NCBI GenBank assembly: GCA_002401545.1
Contig: NVTJ01000105.1
Span: 1-8,098 of the forward strand
Direction: 5' to 3'
Length of the DNA: 8,098 nt
Source of the DNA: Alphaproteobacteria bacterium
Lineage (GTDB): Bacteria > Pseudomonadota > Alphaproteobacteria > Sphingomonadales > Emcibacteraceae
Below are positions 6,082 to 8,098 of this stretch, piece by piece. The position numbers were made by a program, and so were the translations under genes. The number at the start of each line of letters is the position of its first letter. Within the stretch, counting starts at the first letter, position 1. Under the pieces are notes generated by a model, which saw nothing but the letters and a program-made list of their open reading frames with translations, did not search any database and had not been told where the DNA came from.

Positions 6082-7389
6082 ATGCGTAAAATGAATCATA
6101 AATTTATAAAATCAAGCTTGATGGGCCTGGCAGGCTGGTTTCTGCTGTTTCCTCTCAGCGGATCAACCCAGCAATCCAGTAATGCGCAGAAACTCAGTGA
6201 TGTGCAGCAGATTGTTGCCGTGGTCAATGACAGTCCGATCTCGCTCTATGACCTGAAACAGCGCGTACGCCTGTTTATGATGTCATCGGGCGCCCGGCAG
6301 CTCTCCGGGCAGGAACAGCAGTATTTTAATCAGCAGGCCCTGCAAAGCCTGATTGATGATAAATTGAAAACCCAGGAAGCAGAAAAATACAAAACTGTTA
6401 TCAGCAAAGATGAACAGGAAGAGTCCTTTGCATCCTATGCCCAACAGATGAGACTGACCCCCAAACAACTGGAAGAACAGTTGGACAAGAGCGGCGTCCG
6501 CAAGGAATCCATGCTGCAGCAGGTCGAAGCAACATTGGCATGGGATCAAGTGGTCGGTGGTCTTTTAATGCCACAGGTCAGTATCAGTGACGAGGAAATT
6601 TATTTGATTCTGGACCGGATGAAAAACAACAAAGGGCAGTATGAGTATCATCCCCTGGAAATTTTCCTGCTGGTTTCTGATAATGACAAACGCGAGGAAG
6701 GCAGAATCGCAGCTCACCGGATTGTTGAGCAGTTAAGAAACAAGACTTCTTTTCAGGTAATGGCCCGCCAGTTCTCTCAATCAACCACTTCTGCAGTGGG
6801 CGGTGATCTGGGGTGGCTGATGAAATCCCAGCTTAGCCCGGAGATTGTCACGGCACTTGAAACCATGGAAACCGGGGATATTTCAGAGCCCATAGAAACA
6901 GAAGACGGGTTTTATATCCTTCAACTGGCTGGCAAGAGACAGGTCCTGACCCCAAATGAAATGGATGCCCGCGTCGACCTGCAGCATTTATTCTTTGAAG
7001 TATCTGACAAGGCCCAGAGTGAGGAATTGCTTGCCCTGGAGAAAATAGTGGCTATTGCGGCGGCAAAAATCGAAAATTGCGACAATCTTGAAGAACAGGG
7101 CAAGGAACTGGGCGCAAAAGAAACGGGAAGCCTTGGCAATCTTGCCATTTCAGACCTGCCCAAGAACCTGCATAAAATAATCCTGAACCTTGAAATCGGC
7201 CATGCAACCGGCCCCATCAAAGAGGAAAACGGCTACCGTGTATTTGTCGTCTGTGACAGAAAAGACCCCGTTATGCGGCTTCCTGATTATGACAGTGTCG
7301 AGGGAAGCCTGTCCCAACAGCGGGTCGGCCTGATCGCCAGGCGCCATCTCAGGGACCTGCGGCGCGATGCCATTATCGACTATAAATAA
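6082..7389 (+). CDS. surA: Periplasmic chaperone SurA (parvulin-type peptidyl-prolyl isomerase)
   Basis: Chaperone that carries unfolded outer-membrane proteins, LptD included, across the periplasm to the BAM complex. The product has 435 residues (E. coli: 428). Residues 1-28 are a signal peptide with a basic start and hydrophobic core. The SurA N-domain follows (about 40-180; IVAVVNDSPISLYDL, then a Gln/Glu-rich helical part). A first parvulin domain lies at about 188-286, with the conserved GGDLGW at 240-245 and EPIETEDGFYILQL at 269-282. A second, divergent one lies at about 297-393 (LQHLFFEV, TGPIKEENGYRVFVV), followed by a C-terminal helix (400-432). The ATG at 6082 has AAGG 6 bases upstream; a second ATG at 6091 is possible. 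It lies 75 bases after lptD, and its last 23 bases overlap the start of pdxA. Confidence 0.95.
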   Translation: MRKMNHKFIKSSLMGLAGWFLLFPLSGSTQQSSNAQKLSDVQQIVAVVNDSPISLYDLKQRVRLFMMSSGARQLSGQEQQYFNQQALQSLIDDKLKTQEAEKYKTVISKDEQEESFASYAQQMRLTPKQLEEQLDKSGVRKESMLQQVEATLAWDQVVGGLLMPQVSISDEEIYLILDRMKNNKGQYEYHPLEIFLLVSDNDKREEGRIAAHRIVEQLRNKTSFQVMARQFSQSTTSAVGGDLGWLMKSQLSPEIVTALETMETGDISEPIETEDGFYILQLAGKRQVLTPNEMDARVDLQHLFFEVSDKAQSEELLALEKIVAIAAAKIENCDNLEEQGKELGAKETGSLGNLAISDLPKNLHKIILNLEIGHATGPIKEENGYRVFVVCDRKDPVMRLPDYDSVEGSLSQQRVGLIARRHLRDLRRDAIIDYK

Positions 7390-8098
7390 TTCAAAAATCC
7401 TGCCCTTTGCCCTGTCCATTGGTGAGCCTTCCGGTATTGGCCCCGAAATCATCCTGAAAAGCTGGATGGCAAGAAGTGAGCAGAAACTACCGGTTTTTTT
7501 TGTTGTCGGCGATGAACGGATACTCGCCAAAACCGCCCTGAAGCTGGGACTGGATATTCCCCTGCAAGCGGTATCATGCCCCTCTGAAACCGGTGATATT
7601 TTTCAGAACGCCTTGCCTGTTCTGAACATTACGCATGACATGGATTTCGAATTTGGCATTCCCTCAACACATACGGCGGCCCTGACCCTTGGGGCCATTG
7701 AAAAATCCGTTGAATTGATTTTTGACCATAAAGCCGCCGGGCTTGTCACTGCACCAATACAAAAATCCATTCTTTACGCAGCCGGTTTCACATGTCCCGG
7801 ACATACGGAATATCTGGCGGAGCTTTGCAAAAAAATAACCTCTGCCCCGGAAATGCCGGTGATGATGCTGGTTTCAGATAAATTGCGGGTTGTTCCCCTG
7901 ACCCTTCATACACCGTTGGTACAAGTTGCAAAAACCATTACCCCCGACCTTATCCACCGGACATGTGAAAAGATAAATGCGGCCCTGATACAGGACTTTG
8001 GCCTGAAAAATCCCCGGATCGCAGTGGCCGGATTAAACCCCCATGCCGGCGAAAGTGGCACCATGGGCAATGAAGAACAGCTTGTCATCACCCCGGCC
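7367..8098 (+). CDS. pdxA: 4-hydroxythreonine-4-phosphate dehydrogenase, 3' end cut off by window edge
   Basis: Enzyme of the DXP-dependent vitamin B6 route: it oxidises 4-phosphohydroxy-L-threonine with NAD(P), and the product feeds PdxJ. Translated by hand from the ATG at 7367; 244 residues are present and the frame is open at 8098 (the family usually has about 330). Signatures are GEPSGIGPEI at 19-28 (the family motif is usually GDPAGIGPE), TAPIQK at 128-133, PGHTEYLAE at 144-152, LHTPL at 180-184 and GLNPHAGESG at 222-231. His146 and His181 correspond to two of the three zinc ligands; the third is expected past the edge. The start lies inside the end of surA, with a 23-base overlap in another frame. 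AGGGA about 12 bases upstream may be its ribosome site. The overlap suggests translational coupling in a surA-pdxA operon; rsmA (ksgA) would commonly follow, outside this window. Confidence 0.94.
   Translation, partial: MPLSTINNSKILPFALSIGEPSGIGPEIILKSWMARSEQKLPVFFVVGDERILAKTALKLGLDIPLQAVSCPSETGDIFQNALPVLNITHDMDFEFGIPSTHTAALTLGAIEKSVELIFDHKAAGLVTAPIQKSILYAAGFTCPGHTEYLAELCKKITSAPEMPVMMLVSDKLRVVPLTLHTPLVQVAKTITPDLIHRTCEKINAALIQDFGLKNPRIAVAGLNPHAGESGTMGNEEQLVITPA

Noticed and set aside
7150..7530. A 126-codon minus-strand reading frame across the surA-pdxA junction
   Set aside because: It is antisense to two well-supported genes and has no family features.

Overview
The window looks like an ordinary chromosomal housekeeping region of a Gram-negative bacterium, most likely an alphaproteobacterium with moderate GC content. 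The reasons are the gene order lptD-surA-pdxA next to a divergent pepA-holC pair, the form of LptD (a paired-cysteine motif followed by a W-I-A segment), and protein motifs typical of that class. I cannot name a genus from the sequence alone.

Layout: positions 1-975 (minus) hold the N-terminal 325 residues of a secreted HtrA/Do-type serine protease, cut off by the window edge inside its PDZ domain. Diverging from it, 1058-1423 (plus) encodes a small unrecognised lipoprotein. This converges tail-to-tail on holC (1420-1869, minus), the chi subunit of DNA polymerase III; the two stop codons share the palindrome TTAA. Upstream of holC is pepA (2163-3656, minus), a leucyl aminopeptidase. The 293-base gap between pepA and holC is mostly filled by three copies of a structured repeat with a period of about 100 bases. 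After a 154-base divergent intergenic region carrying overlapping palindromes, the plus strand holds lptD (3811-6006), surA (6082-7389) and the first 244 codons of pdxA (7367 to the edge).

Functional links: LptD is the outer-membrane pore that places LPS in the outer leaflet. SurA is the periplasmic chaperone that delivers beta-barrel proteins, LptD among them, to the assembly machinery. A DegP/DegQ-like protease degrades misfolded envelope proteins. The window is therefore rich in envelope-biogenesis functions. pdxA (vitamin B6 synthesis) overlaps the end of surA and is probably co-transcribed with it. pepA and holC are the usual neighbours on the other strand.

I see no mobile element, CRISPR array, RNA gene or defence system. 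The most unusual item is the tandem repeat between pepA and holC: two copies are identical over 57 bases, and the hairpins between copies show a compensatory base-pair change, which suggests a selected, structured element. Secondary points are the absence of lptF/lptG between pepA and lptD, the cysteine arrangement of LptD, and a palindromic site in front of pepA.
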